DNA from: Phaeoceros laevis
Taxonomy: Eukaryota; Anthocerotophyta; Anthocerotopsida; Notothyladales
Length of the DNA: 38,119 bases
Assembly: GCA_049999765.1 (NCBI GenBank)
Contig: JBNGIQ010006755.1
Span: 1 to 38,119, forward strand
Direction of reading: 5' to 3'
The notes beneath the pieces are model-generated. The model had not been told where the DNA came from and ran no database searches. It was given only the letters and a program-made list of their open reading frames with translations. Below, in pieces: positions 28,572 to 38,119 of the stretch. Numbering within the stretch: the first letter of the stretch is position 1; every line of letters starts with the position of its first letter. Both the position numbers and the translations under genes were made by a program.

Positions 28572-28906
28572 TACTAAAATTTTAAAACCTTAACATGTAT
28601 ATTTAGGGTTTTTGAATTGCATTATTTGTTTGGTCCCAACTATCTATAATTTTGCTAATGGAATCCCCGTGCAATGAGCAACCTGGAGTCTCCATATTGG
28701 ACAATAATTGGACAATGGCAGTGGATGGATGGAATGAGTTATTTATTAAATAACATCTATGCCACTTTCATTTTTTCTCTTCGTTGGTAAGTTGTTTATG
28801 TTGTAACATCTTCCTAACAACCCGCACAATAACCTCCCTGACTTGCAGTTACCACAAGTACTAGTGCATGTAGTTAGCCCTAACTCTGGCCAGGTCCAGG
28901 TGACGC
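28572..28906. repeat. Composite dispersed repeat, copy 2 (module A direct, module B inverted)
   Basis: Module A (28572-28764) matches 26461-26660 directly. Module B (28813-28906) matches the reverse complement of 26684-26777. The flip of B relative to A shows the two modules moved or inverted independently. Confidence 0.75.
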
Positions 28907-29572
28907 ATAATAGTGGTTACGCGCTAGCCACCCTGGAGGCTACGTCATCTATTCTCCGGCGCCTAAGGTGCAATTGGGGGAGACACAGCCAGCCGTAGCT
29001 ATGCGTTCGAGAATGCTACGACGGGCCACAAACTGTGGATCCATCGCCTGTGTTGAACCACAGGTCTACGAAAGGAGCACGGAGCGACTCCAGATTCCAC
29101 ACCTTCAAAAAAATCTACTTTCCTCTAGAACTTCTTCTGGCTGGCTATTTACTTCACTCAGCCTTCGTTTGAAGTTGTATGGTTTCGTCATTTCTCCTCT
29201 TGTTCTAGTCCTGATCAGCTGTTGAAGCTTCTCAATGTCTGCGGCTACTTCAATCGTGTGCAGTTTGAGAGAGAAGCCACATGAAGTGACACCAGTAGAA
29301 ACGAAGTAGAAACGACAAGACACCCTTCACAATTAATCAGTTTACACCCCGGCATATATTTGTTCTACATTTCACGAAAGCCTACTAATAAGCATATGCT
29401 ACATACGTTATGATCTGTTAGACACAGAAAAAGGAATAACTGGGATGCGGGGCGATGTTTTCAAAGAAATTCCAGAAAAGGGAAAGCCACAAGAGTCACA
29501 AGACACTACCGAATTCAACTGAACTGGTTTTGCAGCAGCAGCATGGCGTCGAGCAGAAGACCTGGTGATTGA
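28907..29572. other. 3' flank of aldo-keto reductase gene
   Basis: No gene recognised; the part nearest 29572 should be the 3' UTR of the aldo-keto reductase gene on the minus strand. Confidence 0.4.
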
Positions 29573-30860
29573 TCATCTGAACGAGTTTGGCAACTTTGGT
29601 CTGTTCTGGAGTGCATCATCTATCCTCTCCATCCAGTTAGGTGTCAGTCGCGTATAGATTTCTAATGCCTTCATGTTCTCAACCACCTGGCAGGGGCAAG
29701 GTAGCAAAAAAGAACCCAGTAAATTCAAAATGTTTTTTCTAGTAGCTGCTCCGTCAAGCAAGCGAGGCGGGAGAAGCACTTAGTGTCTCACCTGACTCTC
29801 CTTTGTGGCACCTGTGATGACCGAGCTGACATGAGGGTTCTTGATGCACCAGGCAATGGCCAGTTGAGCCATACTGACATCGAGCTCCTTGGCGATGGGT
29901 CTAAGCGCGTCCACTTTGCTCAGCACCTCATCGACCAAGGACCTGCTGGCAAGGTTCTGACACCAAGTGAAACAAAAAAGAGACGAATCAGCATGCCCGG
30001 ATTCCCAGCACCAGCACACCAATGCACAATCGCAAACCAGCCAACCTTGTAGGTTTCCAAGGCGAATCTGCTGTCAGGGGGAATGTCGTCTTTCGTGTAC
30101 TTGCCGCTGAGCACACCTGATGCCAGAGGACTCCAAGTAGTCAGTCCTGTGCCGTAGCTCTTGTACAAAGGTTGGAATTCGACTTCCACCTGCAGACCCC
30201 AGCAGCAGGGAATCGATCAACAACAGAACCTCTTGCACCAGCTTGCCCTTGAGATGAAAACACAAACCAACCAGGTGTAATGCTCACCTTTTCACGATTG
30301 AGAAGGTTGTACTCGGGTTGTTCCATGGCAGGGCCGATCATGTCCAGCCGGTTAGCCCACTCCCAGGCCTCCGTCACCTGCTGCGACGACCATTCGCTGG
30401 TTCCCCAGTAGAAAGCGTAGCCTCTGTCAATCAACCAGTTCATCGCTCTCACGGTCTCCTCCACCGGAGTGCTGGAGTCTGGGCGATGAGCATACAGCAG
30501 GTCTACATACTCCATGTCCAGGCGCTTGAGGGAGGCCTTGACACCTTCGATGAGATGCTTCCTGGACAAGCCCTTGTCGTTGGGCCCTTGACCTCCCCAG
30601 AAAATCTTGGTGGATATCACCAGGTCACTGCGCTTCCAGCCCGCTTCCTTGATAGCCTGCCCCATGATCTCCTCTGCTCGCCCATTGGCATACACCTCTG
30701 CATTGTCGAAGAAATTCACCCCCGCATCCCTACACCTGGACAGCAGCCCCTTGGCTTGCGACACATCCAGCTGATTGCCGAAGGTCACCCACGCCCCGTA
30801 TCCCACCACACTCAGCTTGATCCCCGTCCTGCCCAAGTGCCGATACTCCATGGGCGCCAT
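29573..30860 (-). CDS. KAB1: Kv-beta-like aldo-keto reductase (KAB1/KCAB type)
   Basis: NADPH-binding aldo-keto reductase of the voltage-gated K+ channel beta-subunit type. Four exons on the minus strand: 30288-30860, 30046-30189, 29792-29956, 29573-29686, with GT-AG introns of 98, 89 and 105 nt; all joins keep phase 0 and give 331 aa, the usual size of plant KAB1 (about 328). The AKR tetrad is complete: Asp52, Tyr57 (FFDNAEVY), Lys85 (ISTKIFWGG) and His125 (LLYAHRPD). Also seen are [25 protein letters not shown] and, near the C-terminus, VITGATKES, the cofactor-binding loop. Plant members associate with K+ channels and can reduce carbonyls. The start could also be Met4 (30849-30851), which matches the family start better. 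No defects. Confidence 0.93.
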
Positions 30861-31885
30861 GTCTCGCAGCCTCTCTTGAGCTAGCCTGCCTCTTCATCAA
30901 CGATGCCGCCCCTTCCAAGAAATGCCTCCTTGTCGGAGTTTGCCTTATTGGAGATGATACCCAAGGCACCAGTTGTGGCTCCAGCTGCAAACCAACTACC
31001 AGTGGCCAGCTGCGTTTTCGGCATTCAGCACCTTGAAGACCGTGATTCTGTTTCGGTATCTGCCAGTCCGCATTTCGTAGGGCCATTGGGTCCCTCCAAG
31101 CATTTGAACATTGGGCACGTCAGCTGGAGGGCAAAGGCGACCGTTCACACTCGCTTTGCCTTTCAGTAGAGTTCGTGGTAGAGTTACACTCTTAAATTAG
31201 TAACCGGGAATGAAGAGTTAGGAGAACTTAGGACAGCCATGGATCAATAATCGACTCGAAAATGATCAAATCGCCCGGGCAAGTTCAGCGTGAGAGTAGC
31301 ACCCAAAGCACGATAAATATACCTCCTCCTCCTCCTCCCTTCACACTTTATGTGGAGTGGGCTAAACACCATAATCTTCCTACTGCTACGACTAGTTCAC
31401 AACCTCCTCCTCCTCCCTTCACACTTTATGTGGAGTGGGCTAAACACCATAATCTTCCTACCAACTACTACTAGTTCACAAGGGAGGTTATTTACTCGTT
31501 CTCACAAGTGTAGGACCCAAAAGAATTGAAAAATGCTCTCCTGACAAAGTAAACATAAAAAGTAAAATTGAATCGAATCCAATCAGTCAGAGTCTGACGA
31601 TTGGATACTGCCTGACGGTCAGAATTCAAGCAAAGACTTCAAACGAGTAAGCAAAGACTTCAAATGAGTAAGCAAAGACTCCACATCTAGAAATTTTGAT
31701 ATGCCTTCCCGTCTCTGTGAAGAAGCAAAACATGACTCACAGGGATGAACAGCTACGCCCAGAAGACAAGGGAACACGTCTAACCTCCTGATGATGCACC
31801 CATTTTGGACACTAATGCTTAATTGCACATTCACCCACGGTGACCCACCTCATGATGTGGAACCAGGAGCTGTTCATATAGGTCG
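30861..31885. other. Intergenic, with a tandem repeat
   Basis: Includes the promoter side of the aldo-keto reductase gene. No gene identified. Two copies of a 78-bp unit lie at about 31325-31481. Confidence 0.45.
31325..31481. repeat. 78-bp tandem repeat, two copies
   Basis: CTCCTCC-rich stretch plus TCACACTTTATGTGGAGTGG recurs with a 78-bp period (TCACACTTTA at 31341 and 31419). The period is a multiple of three, so a plus-strand ORF (31262-31474) reads through both copies as repeated PPPPPFTLYVEWAKHHNLP. I judge it non-coding. Confidence 0.7.
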
Positions 31886-33030
31886 CTTCATACAGCTGCA
31901 AGGCCTTTCGTGCTTGACCCAGGTCAACATATGCTGTCGGCATTGCAGTTCATGGTACCACATCACGCTGGGGTAAACTGTCAAACACATATAGCGAATC
32001 TAAAATACTTCCGCACTTCGCATACATATCTACCATCTACCAGACAGGTACTCACGAACAAGTCAGACATAAACCCATGAGAGTAAACTTCGGCATCGAT
32101 GTGCTTGCCCTGTTCTAGGTTGGATATGCTGCTGCAAACCTTTAGTAAGCTGACAAAGGTATATGCATTTGGCTGCAGACATTTGGTGGACAGACTGTCA
32201 AACACTTTGCGCGCATGGTCCAACTGGCCACATTTTGCATACATATTCACAAGATAAGAGCCCAGTACTATGTTACCTTCAAGCACTTCTCTATTTACGA
32301 TCCCTAAGTGCAGCTGCCTGCCCTGCTGTACAAGCCTTCAGGAGACAAGCATACACAACACTGTCTGCTAAAATCAGGCCTTCCTGCTCCGTACTTGCAA
32401 AAAATGTGAGGGCAGCTCCATGGGGCCTTCCTTCGTAAAACCACCACACCCTGCACTTTGTGATTCACAAACCCTCCGCAAGTCTTCCAGTTCGAAGCTT
32501 CGACATGGACTGTCCAGCGCATGGGGATCAAGCCCGTGTATGTGGTTACCAGCAGGGGTGTGCCATCGGGAGTGTTCAAGAGACCATAAGCCAGAGCTAG
32601 CTTCTCAGCATGCCCCCACAGTTGTTCTTTCTTCTCATTCTCAAAAAGTGGCTTCAACACCAGCTCGGTGTGTGGTACATAGTTCCTTTCCTCCTTCAAA
32701 CGAATATTTGTTCTCCGCACCTTAGATGAGATGTCACCATCCCTGTCTTCTCCCACGACAAACGTATGCACCTGCTTGTTCACCTCAATGCCTGCTGTTG
32801 CAGGTTTCTTGCTAGCTCCTGCGACCTTTGAATCCTACCTGTGTCCGCCCTACCTGAATCTGCGTACATATTGGCCATGAGCACATATGCAGAGACATCA
32901 TGAGGATCCAACTCAAGAAGACGTTCAAAACACCGTATCTCCAGCTCTATGGCCCCATGACTCTTGCTGAGTGCCAACCCAACAGCATATTTTGGCACCC
33001 AGCTACGTAGGGCTGAGTACCACTAATCTA
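31886..33030 (-). pseudogene. Chimeric PPR pseudogene: E-DYW piece followed by PPR motifs
   Basis: Minus strand, in 5'-3' order. First an E1 region (33025-32785: SALRSWVPKYAVGLALSK, ERLLELDPHDVSAYVLMAN). After a frame change, E2 and the beginning of DYW (32783-32560: NKQVHTFVVGEDRDGD, GHAEKLALAYGLLNTPDGTPL), after which the DYW signature is lost. Then a fresh PPR stretch (about 32440-32190: EGLILADSVVYACLLKAC, LGSYLVNMYAKCGQLDHA, RKVFDSLSTK). At 32182 it switches into QPNAYTFVSLLKVC and continues to 31886. That last part is nearly identical to 11580-11845 in the second PPR gene, apart from a small duplication near 32031. Several frame changes and stops rule out a functional protein. The order, C-terminus before repeats, shows fusion of two or three PPR copies. 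Confidence 0.75.
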
Positions 33031-33061
33031 TCTGGGCAACAGAGATAAGAGTCTAGATCAC

Positions 33062-36000
33062 CTCATCTGAAATCAATGCCACGTTAAATTCAACGAGCTT
33101 TTTCAGTATGGCATCATACCCTGCTGTGTCAAAAAATAGAGCGCCTCTTTGTGAAGTGACAACAAGGGGTCAGCCATCCAACAAGGCAGGAGTGCTCCCC
33201 AGCCGATTCCTGGATTCAAGTCCCGCAACCATTTCAGACCTGGATGCCGGAAGTGAATGTTCTTCAAAAAACAGATATCATAACTTTGGCAAATGCTTCA
33301 GAGAAACTGCTGAAACCTTTGGTGAACCATTTGAGGGAGCTTGTGATGCTGCGTCTGTAGTAACACAAATTGCGAAGGTCAGGAAACATTGAGACCTGCC
33401 AAAAGACTAGAGACATCAAAGAGCAATACACATCGTGGACTCCTCTGGATGGAAAGCGTCACGTGTAAGAGTTCTTACTGGTACCCAATGACTGATTCAC
33501 GGACGGAACATACACGTTTGCTGAACAGGAGAGAAACGTGCAATATTAGTTGTGCAATCAGAGTTGAAATTTCACTTCTCAACCATGACATTTGAGAGTT
33601 TGCGAAACTAGCATCTCGTACCACCAGGTCCACAAAGGCACTGTCAAACTTTGGAGGTGCATCTCCTGTATTCCGCAGAATAAAGTCCACTATTTGTGGT
33701 CTGTAAGCTGTAGGTAATTCCTCGTCTATAAGGAATTTTTCTGCCACATCATGAGGATTTTCTGCACATGATAGACATATAAGCTCTGTAAGATGTTTGT
33801 TCGATCCAGACCACATGATACTCTTCCTCACTTTAGCAGAACTCAGAGTAACTTATGGAGCACTCACGTCCTTTGTTATATGGAAGTTTTCTTGGAGGAA
33901 TGCCATCTTCGATGTCTACATCAAAAACTGACAAGACAACCAGCATAAGAATTCCCTGGGGAGTAGATTGCCATGCCCTAGATGGGGCAACCAACATGCT
34001 CATAACCTTGGCCCTGAGATTCAAGTTACGCCTTACCATAGTCGTATGTCACACCATTGAGAGTGCGTTTGTCCACTGAATCAGATGGTCCGTCCACAAC
34101 TTCTCCAATCTGCACGGTTAGAGTGCATTGCTTACTCTTATCACAAGGAGCACAAGCAGCAAGGCAGACACTATCGCATGACACTGACCTTATTCCACTG
34201 ATAGTTCTGCTCGTCCCAGCTGTAAGCCACACCTGTGTTCCCTTCACGTACAATTTTGGTTTGACCATCTTTCGTCCCTGTTTACAAGCTAACATTTTGA
34301 GTGATCCCAAAACAGAGAAATTGCTGTAGCTTGAGACACACAAAGTCAACTTTCAAAAGTAAAGAAAGATAGGGTTCTTCTGCATGAGTGCACACCAGGT
34401 TGTTCAATTGCTTCAATACCAGGCAAGTCTGCCACTTTCACACCTCCAACTGTTCTCCTGCATGTCTAACCAGTATGTTCAGCAATGTAACTCTATCTTA
34501 CCAAGTTTCAGCATGATAGTCGTGCATTAAGAGAGTACCCAACAATGCAATCTGCGATTCCAACCGTTACTGTTCCCCATGAGTGCAAGATGGTGGCACA
34601 CACTTCTGGCGTGTAGTAAAGAAATGATACTGTGCACAAATCTGAGCTTCAAGTTAGCATTGCAACTATAGGAGCTACTTTTCTAAGAGGTCCTCGGAGA
34701 CAAACATACGTTTCCATCTTGCGTGCAGCGATCTGTGCCTCATATGTATCAATTTCATTCGATGGAGCTACACGATTTGCATCAAGTGTCCACACTCTAG
34801 CCACTCCATCTGAGCATGCTGTTACAAGATCGCCATTTGGCAGATATTTTACATCCCACACACATCCAGGATGCTCAATACTTTGGCAGCAGACGCCCTC
34901 TGAAGACAATGATGAACAGAGAATGAGAGACAAAGTAAAGGGCCTGTAGTATCGGGCATGGCTTATGTTAGGAACATGTCAAGTAACAATTTTGCATGCT
35001 GCTTTAGATTGCCGAGGCAAACCTCTCCAAATCTTAGCTTCACCATCTTCACTACCCGATGCCACCTCACCCAACGAGTTTACAGCAACAGAGTATACAA
35101 TTGCCGTATGTCCAACCATTTCTTGCAAAACCTCGCCGCTTTCCGACCACAGCCGTACAGTGCTGTTTTGAAATGAGACAAAGCTTAGAACCCAGGTTGT
35201 ACGCAACTGAAAAAGTAAACAGTTTAATCACAAAGATTCCATACATCCACTTGGGTGCTAGAATAATTCCCTCACCAATCATGAGAAGCTGATAGTATGC
35301 CAATATCGGGTAGAAATGCAAGGCCTCGGACAGTGTCTGCACACTACCGGAGCCTGAGAAACGTAGTGGCTTAAGAATCAAACTAACAGGTGACTTGCAA
35401 CAATGCCTAATCTATACAACAAAAGATTGGCAGACAGAGATCAGAAAATACCCGAGTGCCCTGTGAAGGTATCTGTACAGGTACTTCCCCGCCATATCCT
35501 GATTGTTTGGTCACTGGAACCTGCCAGGCAACCGAACTTCACCACAGTCACTTCCTTTGCAGCTACACCACTGTGTAGGTGGGCCTCCACATCAACCATT
35601 TACGGCATGATTGAAAATAATAGTAAACCTATCCACCCTAGCACTACATTTGATGGCTGCAATTGCTGACCAGTCACTAGTTCCCCAGATGGTAGCACAA
35701 TAACAGCCTGCACGGGCCCTTGATGGCCACTCAAAACCTCCACATTACCCCCCTTTCTCCACCTACGCACAGTTCTGTTGGCATACAGAGATATGTCAGC
35801 AACTCCAGACGAAATGGATCACTTCCCACCTCCTTGGCTGAGACTATTTAGAATGCACCCACATGCTGTATGATTTTTTTTTCCATCTGAAGCTAATCCG
35901 TTCACTCCAGGCATAATTGCTGCCTCACCAAAAGACTCACCCGTCCACAGAAGCGGATACAATTTGCCCCTCAGGATCAATGGCAACACTGCTAACTTGC

Positions 36001-36465
36001 AAGGCATGGCCAGTCAGCTCCTTCGTCAGAGACTCTGACTGAAGATCCCAGACCATAACACTGGCGTCCATCCCTCCAGACACCAGACCACCATTAGGCA
36101 TAAGACTGTTCGGAGGAATCGACGCCACTGGTCCTACAAAATTTTTGTGGCCAATCAGCGTCTTCGACAGCACGTAACCTCGATCGTCATCGCCAGCCAG
36201 AGACCAGAACCTCACAGTTTTATCTCTGGAGCCAGTGGCTATACCAAACTCGCCGCACACACAGATGCCCCTGACCTGAACAAGGTGAAACAGGAATTAC
36301 GGCTCATCCTTGCGCGTCGTGAACAATAGTCCAGAAGGCCCGAGGTTGCCTCCACGGAAAGTTTATCATGTGTGGAGAAAGCAGCTGTGACCAGCTTACA
36401 TCAGCCTCGTGCCCCACCAGCTGGCACCGCAGCTTGTACTGCGCCTGGTCCACCTCCATAGCCAT
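33062..36465 (-). CDS. PLAA: PLAA/Doa1 (Ufd3) WD40-PFU protein, 3'-truncated in the PUL domain
   Basis: Phospholipase-A2-activating protein homologue, a Cdc48/p97 cofactor that binds ubiquitin. Fifteen minus-strand exons, all in phase: 36400-36465, 35941-36275, 35671-35774, 35452-35520, 35276-35336, 35023-35162, 34710-34899, 34396-34454, 34189-34277, 34037-34109, 33868-33927, 33609-33761, 33479-33520, 33285-33354, 33062-33146; together 532 codons. WD40 repeats occupy about 1-320 (GSRDKTVRFW, SSDQTIRIWRG, GSEDGEAKIW, ACSDGVARVW). The PFU ubiquitin-binding domain is about 350-450 (YSWDEQNYQWNK, YVFDVDIEDGIPPRKLPYN). The PUL domain begins at about 503 (FFDTAGYDAILKKLVEFN) and breaks off after ISDE. 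The family normally has some 200-270 more residues. The splice sites of exons 8 and 12 are the least certain. Confidence 0.85.
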
Positions 36466-37036
36466 TCCTTAACTGGAGCTGCAGCAGCAGGTAGCCCCAC
36501 GCAACGACCAGGCCGATCAGGGTCGGAAAAATCCGCAAGAGTGGCGAGCGTCCAAGAACCGTGAACACGAATTTCGATGGCACAATTGGCGAAATGGCGA
36601 AAAAGACAGAAATACCGAAATAAGCTCCTTTCAGGAGGAACAGCAAGCCCGGGGAACAAAGTTCAACAAACCGAGACAGGGTCTTTTTCTCATCAGGCGC
36701 TATTGCGCAAGGTGCCGGGGCAACACAGAGTGTGTGATGCTGTGAAGCTTAGGACTTCCACCTCGCTCAGATCGGAGTTTTCCACTCTTAGGCATCGGCA
36801 TCTTTTCCTTACCTGCCAGGTGATGGTGCCCACCGTGAACCTTAACGTAATGCGAGTAGACTAGGCAGTGAGAATCAGATTCAACGTCCTTCCTGGGAGT
36901 TGTGAGCAGGTCAGGTCGTGGACTATTCCCTGCTGCCGCCCTGCGCACAACCAGTCTTGGCGAGTACCAAACATGGATTTTCGAGTAGGGTCAAGTTGTC
37001 CGAACTTCCGTAGCTGTATCTACCTGAAAGACCACT
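36466..37036. other. PLAA promoter side and unidentified DNA
   Basis: 5' flank of PLAA. A minus-strand stretch near 36800-36860 (VKVHGGHHHLAG then GTAAGG) looks like an exon end with a donor site, but I do not recognise it. Confidence 0.35.
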
Positions 37037-37044
37037 CCTGCAAC
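37037..37044 (+). repeat. Left 8-bp target-site duplication CCTGCAAC
   Basis: Identical to 37748-37755 on the other side of the hAT-type element. Confidence 0.8.
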
Positions 37045-37747
37045 TAGGCGTCGAGGCTTTACATTTTACATTTTACACCTTTACACTTTACCTGTAAAAT
37101 ACATGTGTAATTACACGGCCCCCCAAAATCCTTACATGTCAGCGCGATTTACGGTGACATACACTTGACACCTCGAAGCCGTGCTGACATGCTTACTTTA
37201 CATGTTTTTACAGTGTAAGTTATGTCAAGAGTAAAAAGATATAAATTTAAGTAAATTAATATAAAGTTAATATAAACCTATTATAAAGTATCTAGAACAA
37301 AATGAAAGATTCAAATAAATCTAATCTTCATCTCCTAGTACCTGGTCATTATGGGGTGGTATTATTCATGAATACATACTTGTATAGTGTGTGCAACCAC
37401 AAGCCAATACTCCAAGATCTAACTGAACTATGGTAGAACTATGGTAGCTGAAGCAGCCACAACCTGACACATTCAAGAACTTTTGTGAAAGTTGCTAATA
37501 AGAGAACTTATAAAGAACTTATTATTAATAGGGCAGCAAGGAACTTTTTGCGAGAATAATTTACTAACTAATTTTGTCATTACACTCTTAGTTTATATGT
37601 AAGATAAAAAGTAATTATATTTGACTGTAATGGGTGTAATTGCTGACTGTAAAGGTGTAAGGTAAAATGCTCGCTGACAGTGTAAATTGTAATTACACCC
37701 ATGTTTACTTACACCAACCCCGCTGACATGTCAAACCTCGACCCCTA
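37045..37747. mobile_element. Non-autonomous hAT-type DNA transposon
   Basis: 703 bp. Terminal inverted repeats: left TAGGCGTCGAGGCTTTACAT (37045-37064), right end complement TAGGGGTCGAGGTTTGACAT (37728-37747), 17 of 20 identical. The element is flanked on both sides by CCTGCAAC (37037-37044 and 37748-37755), an 8-bp target-site duplication as made by hAT transposases. Subterminal regions carry many TTACA/TGTAA motifs in both orientations, another hAT trait. The interior is AT-rich with no transposase. Confidence 0.85.
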
Positions 37748-37755
37748 CCTGCAAC
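37748..37755 (+). repeat. Right 8-bp target-site duplication CCTGCAAC
   Basis: Identical to 37037-37044. Confidence 0.8.
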
Positions 37756-37811
37756 ACAGCATGTAATTGTGAGAGCCAAGGGCTAGTAATTACATGAAAA
37801 GGTTGTGCATT

Positions 37812-37884
37812 GGGGATGTAGCTCATATGGTAGAGTGCTCACTTAGCATGCGAGAAGTATGGGGATCGATACCCCGCATCTCCA
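37812..37884 (+). tRNA. tRNA-Ala (anticodon AGC)
   Basis: 73-nt cloverleaf without an intron. Acceptor stem GGGGATG pairs with CATCTCC and includes the G3:U70 wobble pair that identifies tRNA-Ala; discriminator base A. Anticodon loop TTAGCAT gives AGC. The T loop is ATCGATA. Four T residues or more follow at 37898-37902 as a Pol III terminator. Compared with the plant tRNA-Ala(AGC) sequence I recall, it has several C-to-T or G-to-A changes, including an A-C mismatch in the anticodon stem, so it may be a decaying copy. Confidence 0.85.
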
Positions 37885-37897
37885 ATGGTAGGTCTCA

Positions 37898-37902
37898 TTT
37901 TT
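37898..37902 (+). terminator. Pol III terminator (TTTTT)
   Basis: T5 run 13 nt after the tRNA 3' end, the usual Pol III stop. Confidence 0.6.
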
Positions 37903-38119
37903 ACCTACAACACCTTTCAGAGATGAACTTTTCTTACAAGATCGCTGTTTTCTCCTACAGCATCGCGTTTTCATCGCCTTTGAACATCTATCTATATTAT
38001 ATGAAAGATTGAATAGTATGAATTTAATAATTTATAGTCTATTATTCTATATCTTGTTATTATTCTCACCATAGTTACCGCTAACTCCGCATTTTACTAA
38101 TAAAACGTGGTCGTTTTTT
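37903..38119. other. AT-rich right edge
   Basis: No gene or repeat recognised. Confidence 0.4.

Noticed and set aside
31262-31474. 70-aa ORF with two PPPPPFTLYVEWAKHHNLP repeats
   Set aside because: It follows from a 78-bp tandem DNA repeat whose period happens to be a multiple of three; no start context, domain or flanking coding signal.

Overview
This is nuclear DNA from a land plant. The signs are very long, almost intronless PLS-class pentatricopeptide repeat (PPR) genes, short GT-AG introns of about 70-260 nt, a bulb-type lectin, a Kv-beta-like aldo-keto reductase, a plant-type SEC61-gamma, plant transposon remnants and a plant-like tRNA-Ala. The large PPR family, with many near-identical motif triplets, suggests a non-seed vascular plant with a fairly compact genome, such as a fern or lycophyte. 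I cannot name the species from sequence alone. There are two 100-N gaps and one 10-N gap.

Layout. 1-8.4 kb: a giant PPR gene (387-4476, +), a fold-back repeat (5033-5326), an NSUN5-type rRNA methyltransferase (5465-6928, -) and, divergent from it, an F-box gene (7174-8400, +). 8.8-17 kb: a second giant PPR gene (8802-12509, -), a decayed PPR remnant (about 12850-13242, -) and a third PPR gene (14207-16852, +) preceded by a perfect hairpin. 17-24 kb: SEC61-gamma (17426-17635, -), a BAHD acyltransferase pseudogene (about 18186-19055, -), a secreted mannose-lectin gene (21129-21605, +) and a pseudogene in which a GT8 glycosyltransferase is followed by an exostosin-type GT64 domain (about 22380-24005, +). 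24-29.5 kb: repeat-rich DNA without a recognisable gene, holding a SINE-like tRNA-derived sequence, a pair of composite repeats, palindromes and gaps. 29.5-36.5 kb: an intact four-exon aldo-keto reductase (29573-30860, -), a chimeric PPR pseudogene (31886-33030, -) and a fifteen-exon PLAA/Doa1 gene (33062-36465, -) whose PUL domain is cut off where the PPR pseudogene begins. 36.5-38.1 kb: a 703-bp non-autonomous hAT-type element with an 8-bp target duplication, then a tRNA-Ala(AGC).

Most intact genes are unrelated housekeeping functions rather than a pathway: organelle RNA processing (PPRs), ribosome modification (NSUN5), protein translocation (SEC61-gamma) and ubiquitin/Cdc48 handling (PLAA). 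The strongest unusual signal is that two of the PPR proteins, and a decayed trace in the third, start with a PDF motif, the single-stranded-DNA-binding motif of plant organellar OSB proteins. Other notable points are the GT8-GT64 fusion pseudogene, the PLAA truncation against a PPR chimera, and a conserved extra segment of about 16 residues inside many PPR motifs.
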